From Jaltomata sinuosa (Eukaryota; Streptophyta; Magnoliopsida; Solanales; Solanaceae): DNA of 64,000 bases. Position numbers and translations under genes: made by a program. Location: NCBI GenBank assembly GCA_003996215.1, contig QJPP01001807.1, positions 346,501 through 410,500 of the forward strand, read 5' to 3'. This document shows, piece after piece, positions 24,481 to 34,348 of this stretch. The notes beneath the pieces are model-generated. The model searched no databases, had not been told where the DNA came from, and saw only the letters and a list, made by a program, of their open reading frames with translations. How positions within the stretch are numbered: position 1 is the stretch's first letter; each line of letters opens with the position of its first letter.

Positions 24481-25250
24481 TGTAATGACATATTCAGTTG
24501 TTATAAAAACGAACCTCGTTATGGGTGATATATTCGTGTGAAGAACGGTTTAGAAAACTTCCGAGTTAGGAAGTTGGAAATTTTAGGGATAGGCTAGTCT
24601 CGAATGAATTCTTAGCGAGGTAAGATCTAGGGTACTCCGAAAAAGGATTGGGTAAGATGTATAAGATTGAGCTAATTTTTGCATTATCTAAGGCGTTAGG
24701 GAGTCCGTAGAACTTATTGAAAGTGAATTCGGGTGAGTAGAACTCCCGATATCAAAGTTGACGTGAAAGGGTTGGTTCAGAACGTCAGGATTTCGAAGTG
24801 TATTGTAAAATGGGTCATTTTGGGGGATTTTACGAGGTTTTGTTCCATGTAAACTGCTATAGTAGTTGATACTTGTCTACATCAATGACCACTATAGTGG
24901 AGAAATTCCCGCTATAAAGGAAGTTAAGGCAGTCAACCCGTTATTGCAGGCAACTACTGCTATGGCGGTACCTCTATAGTAGGATTTGGCAACTATAGTG
25001 GAACGACGGGACCAAAAAACCCAAAATCAGGTTTTATAATTTCATTCTCTACTCTTCAACCCTAAAAACAGATGAGGGTTACTCCAAAAACCATCCTAGG
25101 CTTCTCCAAGGCTTGCGAGCCATGGGAAGGGGAGATTCTTGCTAAAAGGATGCAAAACCATGGATTTCGAGCCTGTCATTTGTTAGGAAATTCCTTCATA
25201 GATCCAGAATATGTGTGGTGCAGCTGCTTGGCATCCAGGTAGGCTAGGAC
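24481..25250 (+). repeat. 3' LTR of W (first ~770 bp only)
   Basis: This matches 16903-17680 with scattered substitutions, including the palindrome cluster at 24850-25005 and the TATA-like site near 25032. Similarity stops at about 25250 after gtaggctagg, where an Athila-like end fragment begins. Confidence 0.82.
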
Positions 25251-25740
25251 CACTGAAAAACAACAGCACACTCATCAGACCATTGAAAAACAACATTCTT
25301 TTGAGTCAACTGTTTCAAGTGAAGGATCTTTAAGCTAACAAGTGTTTTTTGATGTTGCTCGCTGCGTGAACTATGAAAGCATGATTAAAATTGTTTAGCC
25401 GCTTGCAAGTGAGGAGGGAGAGTTCCTTAGGTGTTTATGGTGAAGCATAGCATAGATAGTAGTGAGTTGGTCGAGGATGAACAAAGGTTTAAGTGTGGGG
25501 TGGTGATCTTGGGCATATTTATATGCCCATTTATCGTATTTTACCCATATTTGCCTTATGTTTTAAGAGCATTACTTACTATATATTATGTGTTTTGAGT
25601 TAAATTGCTATATGTTGTACTAAGACACATGATTAGATGCTTGCAGGTGAAATGACGCGAGAAAGTAACCATGGAAAGACAAAATGGAAGAGTAAAGCAT
25701 GGAAGTGACATAGAGGAATGCTCGGGAGCAAACAAAGAGC
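25251..25740 (+). mobile_element. Athila-like 3'-end fragment, plus orientation
   Basis: It contains the end of an internal region, a purine-rich aagtgtggggtgg (25491-25503) and the first ~235 bp of an LTR starting TGATCTTGGGC at 25504. The LTR part is the reverse complement of about 35455-35688, the start of the LTR of X, so this piece has the opposite orientation to X, which it adjoins at 25740/25741. No coding seen. Confidence 0.75.
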
Positions 25741-26195
25741 ATGAACTACCCATGACGTCTAACTAAGCTTCAAGTAGGATTTTTAAGTTCCAAAGGCACA
25801 GTTTCTAATCCTACAATCCTAGGACTAATTTTCCCTTAAGACGGTCGTCATCCATCCATCATCGGGAAAAGTCATTACTTCTATGACTCCCCTAAAACTC
25901 TATCCTAAAAAAAAATCTACCCAGTTCAAAGGGACTATCCACAGGAAAGAATCGAAAACAAAAGCCGAGGAACCCAACTTAAAAACAAAAAATACAAAAC
26001 AAACCTAACTAAGGATACTACTAACCATTCTTTTTAACATCTAAAAACCAGTCACACGACGCCCATAACACTCAAGATATAGCAATTAAAATCATAGGAA
26101 GTCACTTCTCTACCCAATACTTGAACATAGCACTGCCCTCAGTGCTTCAAATAAATACATAAAATAAAGAGTGAGAGAAGGAACTCCCTAGGCCT

Positions 26196-27436
26196 CTAGG
26201 CGTTTTCCTCATCATCATCAGGAACGAATTCCTGATCCTGCTCAGTTGTCGCATCATCATCCGCCATCAAAATGGTCCCAGCATCATCGATCTTATCATC
26301 ATCATCGTCATTAGTTTCATGTACGGTCGGCTCATCATCATCCAACAACTTCTGAAATGCCGGCCTCATCTTGCACATAAATATTGCGCTCTCAGTCATC
26401 GAGTACCGGTTGCTTAAAGCTATCATCTCCTCCTCAGTAGCAGGTGGACCGCCAATTCTCAACTGTAGCTCCACCATCCCATACATACTACCCATTCAAC
26501 TATCATCTCGAGCCAGTCGATCGGCATTGGAAAGTACCGGCCCGTGTGCCGTATCTTGAGGATTTGTCTTTATCACATCAACCAGTTGACTTACAAGGTA
26601 CAATACTTGAGGTGGAACTCAATCATGAAATTCTTCCTCAATATTCTCTTGCCTTAGAAATTGGGTAACCATCCTCTATAGTAGTAACACTATCTTTTGT
26701 TATTGTGAAATTTCATCATGTTGTGCCTCAGTACCGAAGCCACATTGATTTGCATTCCCTTCATGAGCATATACACCAGCACCACCCTATCTTTGGTTAC
26801 CTCAGTTGTGTGATTGCATGGTAGAAGAATGCTACACACAATTTTTAACCACACTCTAGCCTCTTGGCTAAAATACGCATAATGTAGGGTGGCATGTCTC
26901 CCCGTGTCTTTACTTCTTTCCCAACGAGATGTTGAATTTACCCCACAAAGTGTGTGGCGTATGTCTCTATATGGAGGCTCCTCTTTTATTTCCAAGTATG
27001 GTGCTGCATTAATGTGTGGTGTTCCCAAGAACTCATTCAGGACCCGCGTGGTGAAACAGAGTAACTTTTGTCGCACTTCCACTTGGTGGCTTCTACCTTT
27101 CCCCGTTTTCCAGTTTGCATAAAATTCCCTTACCATAGTAAGGTTGCAATCTCCTTGATCCTGGAAGATGTATTGGATGCCCAATCGGTATACCATCTCA
27201 TGAATTTGAGGGAATTCTGCCTGCAGTGGTGGCTCGTCCACATGCTCATCTCCATGGTACTTGGCTTCTTTTTGTGATTCAAACTAGTCGGTCCCTTGTA
27301 TACATACTGCTTTGTTCCCGAACTTTTGTGGGGGCGCCCGCAGGATCGAAAGAGCTGCTGTCCCAGATGATTACCTTTTTCGACACCTTTTGCTTCCCAT
27401 GCCTTCGGTGACCGGTTTCTTTCCTCTTGGAGGCAT
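26196..27436 (-). pseudogene. ORF3 of X (plant transposon-protein domain, env position), interrupted
   Basis: The start is the ATG at 27436-27434, six bases after a 3' splice site; it begins MPPRGKK with a basic KRSRK-like patch. The conserved block at 27241-26690 contains IHEMVYRLGIQYIF, VREFYANW, LNEFLGTPH, RWERSKDTGRHATL and TTEVTKDRVVLVYMLMKGM. I recall this pattern from the Pfam family described as putative plant transposon protein (PF20167); it should be checked. The C-terminus (26495-26196) is acidic (DDDEPT, DDDDDK, PDDDEENA). I see no signal peptide or membrane helix, so it is not a plausible envelope glycoprotein. Stops near the N-terminus and at about 26540-26690 break it. Function unknown. 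Confidence 0.75.
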
Positions 27437-27441
27437 TGTAC

Positions 27442-28034
27442 CTACAACACACAAGTTACACAAAATCAGCTTGGTACAATTAGAACTAGCCAAATTAGTG
27501 TTTTCTTGAGGCCATAACACCACACACTTAATTTGCTATCTATGGTGCCTATAGGTTGATAACATGAGGTACTCAGACTTCCCTCTTTCAACATAAGTTT
27601 AGTTTCGTCATCCTAAGACACCATATCCACTAAATAATTTCCACAAGTACATTCCAAACAATTCTCAAGGATTCTCTACCATTTTTCAAGATTAAACACT
27701 ATTCAAGGCCACTACTTCATTCCATGTACTACACATTCATCATAATTTTTCTTGAAGTTTTAGAGTGACCCCTCTCTTTCTACTACTCACTTTGCTTTTC
27801 ATAAACCAAGATCCACTACAAAACAAGAAACAAAATTTGAAATCCACCAATATTAGTGTATATACGAAAAATAATCTTCTTTTGTGGGTGTATTTTAAGA
27901 TTTCAAGCCTTCATCAATGGTGGAAAAAGTTTTAATTCTTCCAACAAGATAAACAAAGTTTACACCTATACCTCTTGATAATAGAAAGCATAAATAAGAA
28001 GTAGGGAGTGTTAGAAAGTAAAGGGAGTTCTTAC
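27442..28034 (-). other. Candidate leader intron of ORF3 (593 bp)
   Basis: On the minus strand the donor is CAAG|GTAAGAA at 28035/28034 and the acceptor is GTGTTGTAG|G at 27442/27441, five bases before the ORF3 ATG. The span is T-rich as plant introns are. The second copy has the same donor and acceptor at 41843 and 41251, again 593 bp. Splicing is inferred, not shown. Confidence 0.6.
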
Positions 28035-28250
28035 CTTGAAAATTATGGAGAATATTAAAGCTTGAGGTGGGCAACAATGGAGGAAGGAGAGAGAATTTGA
28101 GAGAGAATGGGGGAGGGGCGACGCTTTACTTTGAAGAATGAGGACAAAATATTAGGATTTAGGGTTTTTTTAAGGAGTAGGGAGTCAAGATTTTGGGTCT
28201 TGGGTCGGTTGACCCTTGACCCACCCTTTTTTCTAAATAAGTGGAACGCC
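28035..28250 (-). promoter_or_regulatory. Candidate promoter and 5' leader of ORF3
   Basis: Read on the minus strand: a weak TATA-like TATTTAG near 28240, a telo-box AAACCCTAA at 28167-28159, and a TC-rich leader at about 28118-28080 (ctctctcaaattctctctcc) followed by the donor site. This is the layout of many plant housekeeping promoters. Copy 2 keeps all of it, with a telo-box at 41976-41968 and ATATTTAG near 42046. Activity is inferred. Confidence 0.5.
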
Positions 28251-28281
28251 TAGATTGGCCATGGGGTTCCGCGCCCTTGCT

Positions 28282-28640
28282 GTGCCAAAACTGGCGCTCG
28301 GAAGTTTGACCATTGACATGATGCGCCATCGATGCGCCCGCCTAGAAATAGGCTTGGGACGACGCACCTATGTTGTGCCAGGATTAGGCTGTGAAAGTTT
28401 AGGCCATGGCGCGATGCGCCAGAGATGCCCGTATCTAGAAAAAGACCTGGGACAATGCGCCCTTGTTGCACAAGGATCAGCCTGCTGAAGTTTGGCCCGT
28501 GGCGTGTTGCGCCAATAGTGCGCCACTTAAGATGCTCAGTAGTTTTTAGCCTGGGGAGGCACGCCAGCAAGGCGCCAAGTTGAGCCTTCAGAAGTTTGGT
28601 CCCTGAGGCAGCGTGTCAAGGCTCCGCCAGACCCTTGGGA
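28282..28640 (-). repeat. GC-rich tandem array upstream of ORF3 (~93-104-bp unit x4)
   Basis: Units begin near 28282, 28375, 28467 and 28571 on the plus strand, each with a gtgccaa..tgg start, a gaagtttg core and self-complementary atgcgcc / gcgcca words. One further unit, with the core ccctgcagaagtttggggcc, lies inside the LTR of X at about 35376-35432 in the same orientation. On the minus strand the array lies immediately upstream of the candidate ORF3 promoter. Confidence 0.75.
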
Positions 28641-28734
28641 CGCGAATCTTTCGTTACTTACCTCTCCTCATGTCATCCTTAGCTCGCATTTTCTTCTTTC
28701 TTCCTGTTAAAAATGACAAACCATTAGAAAAATG

Positions 28735-28860
28735 GTGGGTTGCCTCCCACCTAGCGCCTTAGTTTTGGTCGTGGCATGACTCATATTTTTGATATTTTTG
28801 TCCTACACTATTACAATACATTCATGGGTTGCCTCCCACGCAACGCCTAATTTAATGTCG
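28735..28860 (-). repeat. Duplicated GTGGGAGGCAACCC motif after the X integrase
   Basis: The word gggttgcctcccac occurs at 28737-28750 and 28826-28839, 89 bp apart. On the coding strand it is purine-rich, similar to an internal polypurine tract. It lies just downstream of the integrase stop region. From memory such motifs are common at this point in solanaceous Athila elements; their role is unknown. Confidence 0.5.
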
Positions 28861-28879
28861 CGGCACAACGCACCTCAAA

Positions 28880-30296
28880 AATCACTCATCTGACTGGGTG
28901 ATTGAGGTCTTCTCCCTGTCCACATGCTCATCCCAATAATGCTTCACTCGCTGAGCATTTACCAAAAATGTACTTATTTTGTCGGCCCTCCAGAGCTCCA
29001 CTGCGCCATGCGGAGTCATCTGCACTACCTCAAATGGTCCTAACCACTTAGACTTTAGATTTCAAGGGAAAAGCTTCAGCCTTGAGTTGAACAGGAGGAC
29101 CCTTTGAGCAGGTTCAAACGAGCGCGGAAGGATGTGCTTGTCGTGTAACCTCTTTTTCTTCTCCTTGTAGAGCTTGGCATTCTCATACCCTTGCAACCTA
29201 AACTCATCAAGTTCGTTAAGCTGCAACTGTCTCTTCTGCCCAGCTAGTTCTTCATTGAGATTCAACTTATTTATAGCCCAATAGGCTTGGTGTTCCAACT
29301 CTACAGGAAGATGACAAGCCTGACCATATACCAGCCGATAAGGAAAAGCTCCAATTGGCATTTTGTAGGCAGTTCGATATGCCCATAGCGCATCCTCAGT
29401 CTTCTCAGCCCAATCCTTCATGTATGCATTCACAGTCTTCTCTAGAATCTACTTCACTTCCCTATTAGATACCTCAACCTGCCCGCTAGTTTGGGGATGA
29501 TATGCAGTAGCTACCTTGTGATGCACCTCATACTTAGACAACAATTTTTTGAACAAGTTATTGATGAAATGAGTCCCACCATCACTGATTATAGTTCATG
29601 GAGTACCGAATCTTGTGAATATGTTCTTCTTGACAAACTTCAATACCACCTTTGCATCATTGGTTGGAAGGGCTACCGCTTCTACCCACTTAGACACATA
29701 ATCCACTGCAATAAGTATATACTTGTTGCCAAAAGAAGGTGGGAAGGGTCCCATAAAGTCAATCCCCTATACTTTGAAGATCTCCACCTCAAGGATGTTC
29801 TATAAAAACATCTCATGCCTTCTAGAGATTGCTCGAGTCCTCTGGCACTAATCACATCCTTTGACAAAAGCCACCGCATCCTTGAATATCGTGGGCCAAT
29901 AGAAACCTGACTGTAACACCTTGTGTGCTGTATGCTCTCCTCCATGATGTCCCCCATAAGGAGAGGAATGACAACTCTCTAAGATCTCCCTCATATGAGT
30001 TTTTGGAATGCATCTTCTAATTATTTGATCCGGACCTTGTTTGAATAGGTAGGGCTCATCCCACAGATAAAATCGTGAGTCATGTTATAGCTTCTTCTTC
30101 TTTTGTGTAGTTGCTTCTGGGGGGTACACCTACTCTCCACTAATTTGATAAGATCAGCATACCATGGTTACTCAGCAACACTTAAAGCTAGGAGTTGTTC
30201 ATCTGGAAACTCCTCTCTGATATGCCTATTATTAGGCACATGAGACTAATCTTCAAGCCTAGACAGATGATCCGCGACTTGGTTCTCTGTGCCCTT
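28880..30296 (-). pseudogene. int: Integrase of Athila-like element X, broken
   Basis: The best block is 29433-29062 (MNAYMKDWAEKTEDALWAYRTAYK, YRLVYGQACHLPVELEH, AYWAINKLNLN), the Athila/Tat style integrase C-terminal part. Upstream, near 29580-29600, the core reads TIISDGG after a stop, giving the second catalytic Asp. The zinc-binding part (about 29800-30020) is scrambled. The C-terminal tail continues to about 28890 with no chromodomain, as expected for this lineage. Confidence 0.8.
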
Positions 30297-30925
30297 TCAA
30301 TTCCTTATCTCCAAATTGAACTCTTGAAGCAGCAAAATCAATCGAATAAGTCTTGTCTTCGCATCCTTCTTGCTAAATAAGTAGCGGATCACAACATTAT
30401 CCGTATACACAATAACTTTCGTTCCCACAAGATAGGAGCGAAATTTATCAAAAGCAAAGACTAACGCCAGCATATCTTTCTCAGTGACTGTGTAGTTTGT
30501 TTGAGCCGAATCAAGTGTCTTAATCACATAATAGATGAATGGAATACCTTGTCAACTCTCTGACCCAACAAAACTCTAACCGCAACATTACTAGCGTCAC
30601 ACATAAGCTCGAAAGACAGCTCCCAATTTGGTGCAATCAAAATCATAGCTTCGATCAAGCGCTTCTTCAGATTCTCAAACGCCTTCACACAGTCATCACC
30701 AAATTCATACTTTACCTCTTTCTCAAGCAGCTTGCACATTGGCCTGGATATCTTGGAGAAGTCTTTAATGAAGCGTCTGTAGAAACTTGTATGACCAAGA
30801 AAACTATGAACACCTTTCACAAAGACTGGAGATGGTAGTTTCTCGATAACTTTGATCTTCACGTGATCCACTTCTAGCCCCATATTTGACACTTTATGGC
30901 CAAAGATGATGCCTTCCGTGAACAA
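30297..30925 (-). pseudogene. pol: RT connection and RNase H of X, frameshifted
   Basis: Block 30925-30524 reads MFTEGIIFGHKVSNMGLEVD, then VHSFLGHTSFYRRFIKDFS and the RNase H start ELMCDASNVAVRVLLGQR with its first catalytic Asp. A frame break near 30525 leads to 30527-30297, with the NYTVTEKDMLALVFAFDKFRSYL block (catalytic Glu) and KVIVYTDNVVIRYLF (catalytic Asp). The catalytic residues are present, so the lesion is a frameshift only. Confidence 0.85.
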
Positions 30926-30940
30926 AAAATGGCACTTCTC

Positions 30941-31890
30941 CTAGTTAAGCACTAGATTTGTCTCCTTGGATCTTGCCAATACCCTATCCAGATTCTGAAG
31001 ACAAGTGTCAAGTGACTTCTCAAACACGGAGAAGTCATCCATGAATACTTCAACGATCTCTTCCACCATATAAGAAAAAATAGCCATGATGCACCTCTGA
31101 AATGTAGCCGGCGCATTACAAAGCCCAAAGGGCATACGCTTGAAAGCATATGTGCCATACGGATAGGTGAACATCGTCTTCTCTTAATACTCTGGCGCTA
31201 TGGCTATTTGATTGTAGCCAGAATATCCATATATAAAGCAAAAGTACTCCTAGCCAGATAACTTGTCCAACATCTGATCAATGAATGAAATGGGATAGTG
31301 ATCCTTCCGGATGGCTTCATTCAATTTCCAGTAGTCCATGCAAATCCTCCACCCAGTGACTGTATGCATTGAAATCAGCTCGTCCTTTTCATTTGTTATC
31401 ACGATCATCCCCCTTTCTTGGGGACACATTGCACAGGACTGACCCACTTGCTATCTGAGATTGGGAACACAATACCTTCGTCTAGCCACTTGATCACCTC
31501 TTTTTGCACTACATCCTTTATGGGAGGGTTCAATCTCCTCTGATGCTGTGCCATCGGCTTCTACCCTTCCTCTATATAGATCTTATGCATATAAAATGAT
31601 GGGTTGATCCCATGGATGTCAGACATGTGCCACCCAATTTCTCTCTTTCTCTTCCACAACACTGCTAGGGCCTCTTTCACTTGTGCTTCATTCAACCCAG
31701 CCGTGAGAATTACTGGAAGCGTATCATCTTCTCCCAAATATGCATACTTCAGATTCGGTGGGAGTGGTTTCATCTCTAACTTTGGGGCCTCTTGATTAGA
31801 CAGCTTGGGAGGGGGTCCCAAAGGTCTATTAAGAGGCTCAAAATCCGTAGTACTAGACAACACCCAAGATGCTTCCAAACATTCAACCAT
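30941..31890 (-). pseudogene. pol: Reverse transcriptase of X, interrupted
   Basis: The N-terminal linker is at 31890-31561 (KLEMKPLPPNLKYAYLGEDDTLPVI, HKIYIEEG). The fingers are at 31447-31250 (GWRICMDYWKLNEAIRKDHYPI.FIDQMLDKL). The palm is at 31174-30941 (MFTYPYGTYAFKRMPFGLCNAPATFQR) with YxDD motif FMDDFSVF intact. Stops separate the three blocks. The style (PFGLCNAPATFQRCM) is Athila/Tat rather than chromovirus. Confidence 0.9.
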
Positions 31891-32390
31891 TTTATGTGCC
31901 TCTTTATCTCCCTACAAATTTGTCCCTGTGAGTGCTCTCTCCAATAGATCTTTGGAGGTTATAAGCGGCATCCTTGACTCTATGTCCACCATAGTAATAG
32001 CCGATAAGTTCTCATATAACGTAGGAAACTTCATTGCCTTATAAACATTAAAGACTTCCACCTTGTCATGCGCTCTCATGGTGAGTTGCCCTGCTGCCAC
32101 ATCTATCAACGCTCTGCCTGTAGCCAATAGCGGACACCCCAAAATAAATGAAACTTTTGAGTCTGGTTTAAAATCCAAGATCACAAAATCCACCGGAAAG
32201 ATCAATGAACCAATCTGCACCAATATGTCTTCTATTATGACCTCAGGTCTAGCCAAGGATTTGTCCGCCAATTGCAGAATAATTGTAGTAGGGCGAGGAC
32301 TACCCAACCCTATCTTTTTGAAGACTGAAGATGGCATTAGGTTGATACTTGCCCCAAGATCGCATAGTGCTCGAGCTATAACTTTCTAAC
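31891..32390 (-). pseudogene. Aspartic protease of X
   Basis: The active-site motif is ALCDLGASINLMP at about 32370-32335, with DLGA for the catalytic triad. It is followed by LQLADKS and the flap-end motif FILGCPLLATGRALIDV. The block 32337-31912 is open; a stop separates it from the RT linker. The domain order gag-PR-RT fits gypsy elements. Confidence 0.85.
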
Positions 32391-34107
32391 CAATGGTGAT
32401 CTCAATAATGAAACTTTCCGGATCCTTCAGTTTGGTTGGCAATCTATTCTGAATCTGAGATGTGCATACTTCTATGAGAGAGACTGTGGAATATTCGGTC
32501 AGCCTATTCTCGTTTGCCACAACGTTCTTGATATATTTCTCATACTTCAGGACTCTCTGAAGAACATCTATGAGGGGGAGATTAAGGTGTACCTGCCTCA
32601 AGAGGTCCAGAAATTTCATGAATCCAGCCTCCTCTCTCTGTTTCATCAACTTTTATGGGAACGGTGGAGGAGGCCTCACAATAACTTCACCTTCTTTCAC
32701 CTCTGTCTCTGCACTAGCTTTAGCCTTTCCCGTTGCAAACTCAACTACCTTAGGATCTGCTTGCTTCGGTGCCACCCCTTTCAGCTCTAGCCCACTTCAG
32801 ATAGTGACTGCATTCACCTACTTTGGATTTGGGTCAGTATCACCTGGAAGACCACCTTGTGGTCTCATATTCTGTGCTCTAGCTAGCTGCCCCACTTTCT
32901 TTTCTAAATTTTGGATTGAAGTTTTCTAATCTTTCATATCTGCTTCATACTTAGCTTGGCTTTCCATGATCGACTTCAGTATGTCCTCTATATTGCTTGT
33001 CACGACCGTAGGCTTGTTGTTTCCAGCAAACTGTTGATTCTACCCTTAGTTCCTGAATTGATTCTGGCCTTAGTTGTTTCCATATGACAGGTTGTTTCTC
33101 AAGTTTTCATTGTATGCATTTCCATAACTCTAATTTCCACCTCTCTGAGCATACCCAACAAAGTTTACAGTATACAGATTTGCTGCACAATCTTCTTATA
33201 GATGGTCTCCCCCACAAGTATCACAAAACTTAAGAGTTACAGGTTGTACTCCATTCACTTGTGCCTGACTATTCCCAGGAGCTAACTTGTTGAGGACCAT
33301 AGCTATATTACTCATCTAATTAGCCATAGATTCCACCTTGGCAAATAAAGCCACGTTGGAATCTACCTCAAGTAACCCGACAACCTTCTTTGGCGTGACT
33401 CTGCTAGTGTCTGTGTTCCATTCCGGATTACTCTACCCCATCCTCTGCAAAAGAGTGTACAACTGATCATATATCTTCTCTAGTGCTTGCATGTCTGATG
33501 AACAGTCTAGAAAAATCTTTGACTGAGGATCCAGACCTTCAATAAATGTGTGAACCAAAACCTCATTCGTCTGCTGGTGATGAGGGCAGTCCATGAGGAG
33601 GGACTTAAATCTCTCCCAAGTTGTGTAGAGATTTTCACCATCATTCTGTCTAAAACTCAAAATCTTGCTCCTTAGCTTGGCCGTCTTCCAAGATGGAAAG
33701 AACCACATCAAGAATTTCTGGGCCAAATCATTCCACGAAGTGATGGAGTATGGCGGCTCAGCTTTCAACCATCTCCTCGCTTCCCCAAGTAAAGAAAATG
33801 GAAACAATGTCAATCTAACATAGTCCTCTGCGACCCCAATAGGTATGAATGTATCACTAATTTCCAGAAAATTTTGTAGTTGCTGCTGTGGGTCCTCATG
33901 TGATAAGCCCATGAACTGACCATTGGTGTGCAAGAGTTGCACTATGTTCTGCTTGAGTTCAAACCGCCCACTTGGTATGGGTTTTTGAATGCTATTGGTG
34001 ACATTAGTCACAAGTGGGATTGTCACATCATGTACTGGCCTTGGTACTGCCATTTCTACAGGAACAACTTCTGGTTTCTCAATGATTTGGATCGGATTCT
34101 CAACCAC
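32391..34107 (-). pseudogene. gag: gag of X, interrupted
   Basis: The open block 34107-33433 (224 codons) holds the Retrotrans_gag domain: NFLEISDTF, VRLTLFPFSLLGEARRWL, WNDLAQKFLMWFFP, FRQNDGENLYTTWERFKSLL and the IEGLDPQSK block. After a stop, the nucleocapsid part follows with a zinc knuckle CDTCGGDHxxxxC near 33230-33190. A Gln/Asn-rich stretch and a coiled-coil-like KYEADMKD.KTSIQNLEKKV segment lie near 32960-32900, and the C-terminal part near 32650-32386. The true start may lie slightly upstream of 34107. Stops, mostly at Gln, Trp or Arg codons, interrupt the second half. Confidence 0.85.
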
Positions 34108-34324
34108 CTCCTAAAACTTGATAGGATAAAGTGATACTGCCCTTCTCCATTGAGGAAATAGTCATTCAGGTTCAAGGTGTGGTTCTACTAGGTCTTTTGT
34201 CCTTTCCAGCTTTTTGACAGTTCAAAGTATATACCTGCAGATTTTTCCAAAAGCTAAGATCAAGTTGTCAATACTTGAATAATAAAGCCGTATAAGAAAA
34301 TTTAGATATTTGCTAATTTTTAAG

Positions 34325-34342
34325 TCCCCAGCAACGGCGCCA
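34325..34342 (-). other. Primer-binding site of X, tRNA-Asp type
   Basis: The minus strand reads TGGCGCCGTTGCTGGGGA, one base from the tRNA-Asp primer site known in Athila elements. It lies six bases from the LTR end. Confidence 0.9.
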
Positions 34343-34348
34343 AAAACT

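Larger units (their letters stand above)
16903..25250 (+). mobile_element. Element W, non-autonomous LARD-like LTR retrotransposon
   Basis: The first ~780 bases (from TATAACAACCTGTTCAG) recur at 24481-25250 (from TGTAATGACATATTCAG), defining two LTRs. A TGACA end plus tRNA-iMet type primer site is at 22287-22306, and a cattcgaggatgaatga word precedes the 3' LTR. The 2.2-kb interior (22307-24480) has no gag or pol similarity and almost no open frame. Removing the nested solo LTR, the 5' LTR is about 3.3 kb. The 3' LTR is cut at 25250. Long LTRs around a non-coding interior fit the class called LARDs, which borrow proteins from autonomous relatives. The partner family is unknown. Confidence 0.7.

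Noticed and set aside
26196..27436. ORF3 as a true retroviral envelope gene
   Set aside because: No signal peptide, furin-like site or membrane helix is visible; only its position is env-like.
28250..28570. 106-codon minus-strand open frame with repeated units
   Set aside because: It is a chance reading of the GC-rich tandem array; the repeated amino-acid pattern follows the DNA repeat.
29491..29957. Plus- and minus-strand open frames of 90-104 codons over the X integrase
   Set aside because: They read across the broken integrase in other frames; the shifted copy of real integrase text explains them.
31604..32389. Plus-strand open frames of 63-108 codons opposite the X protease and RT
   Set aside because: They are antisense shadows of well-identified minus-strand domains.
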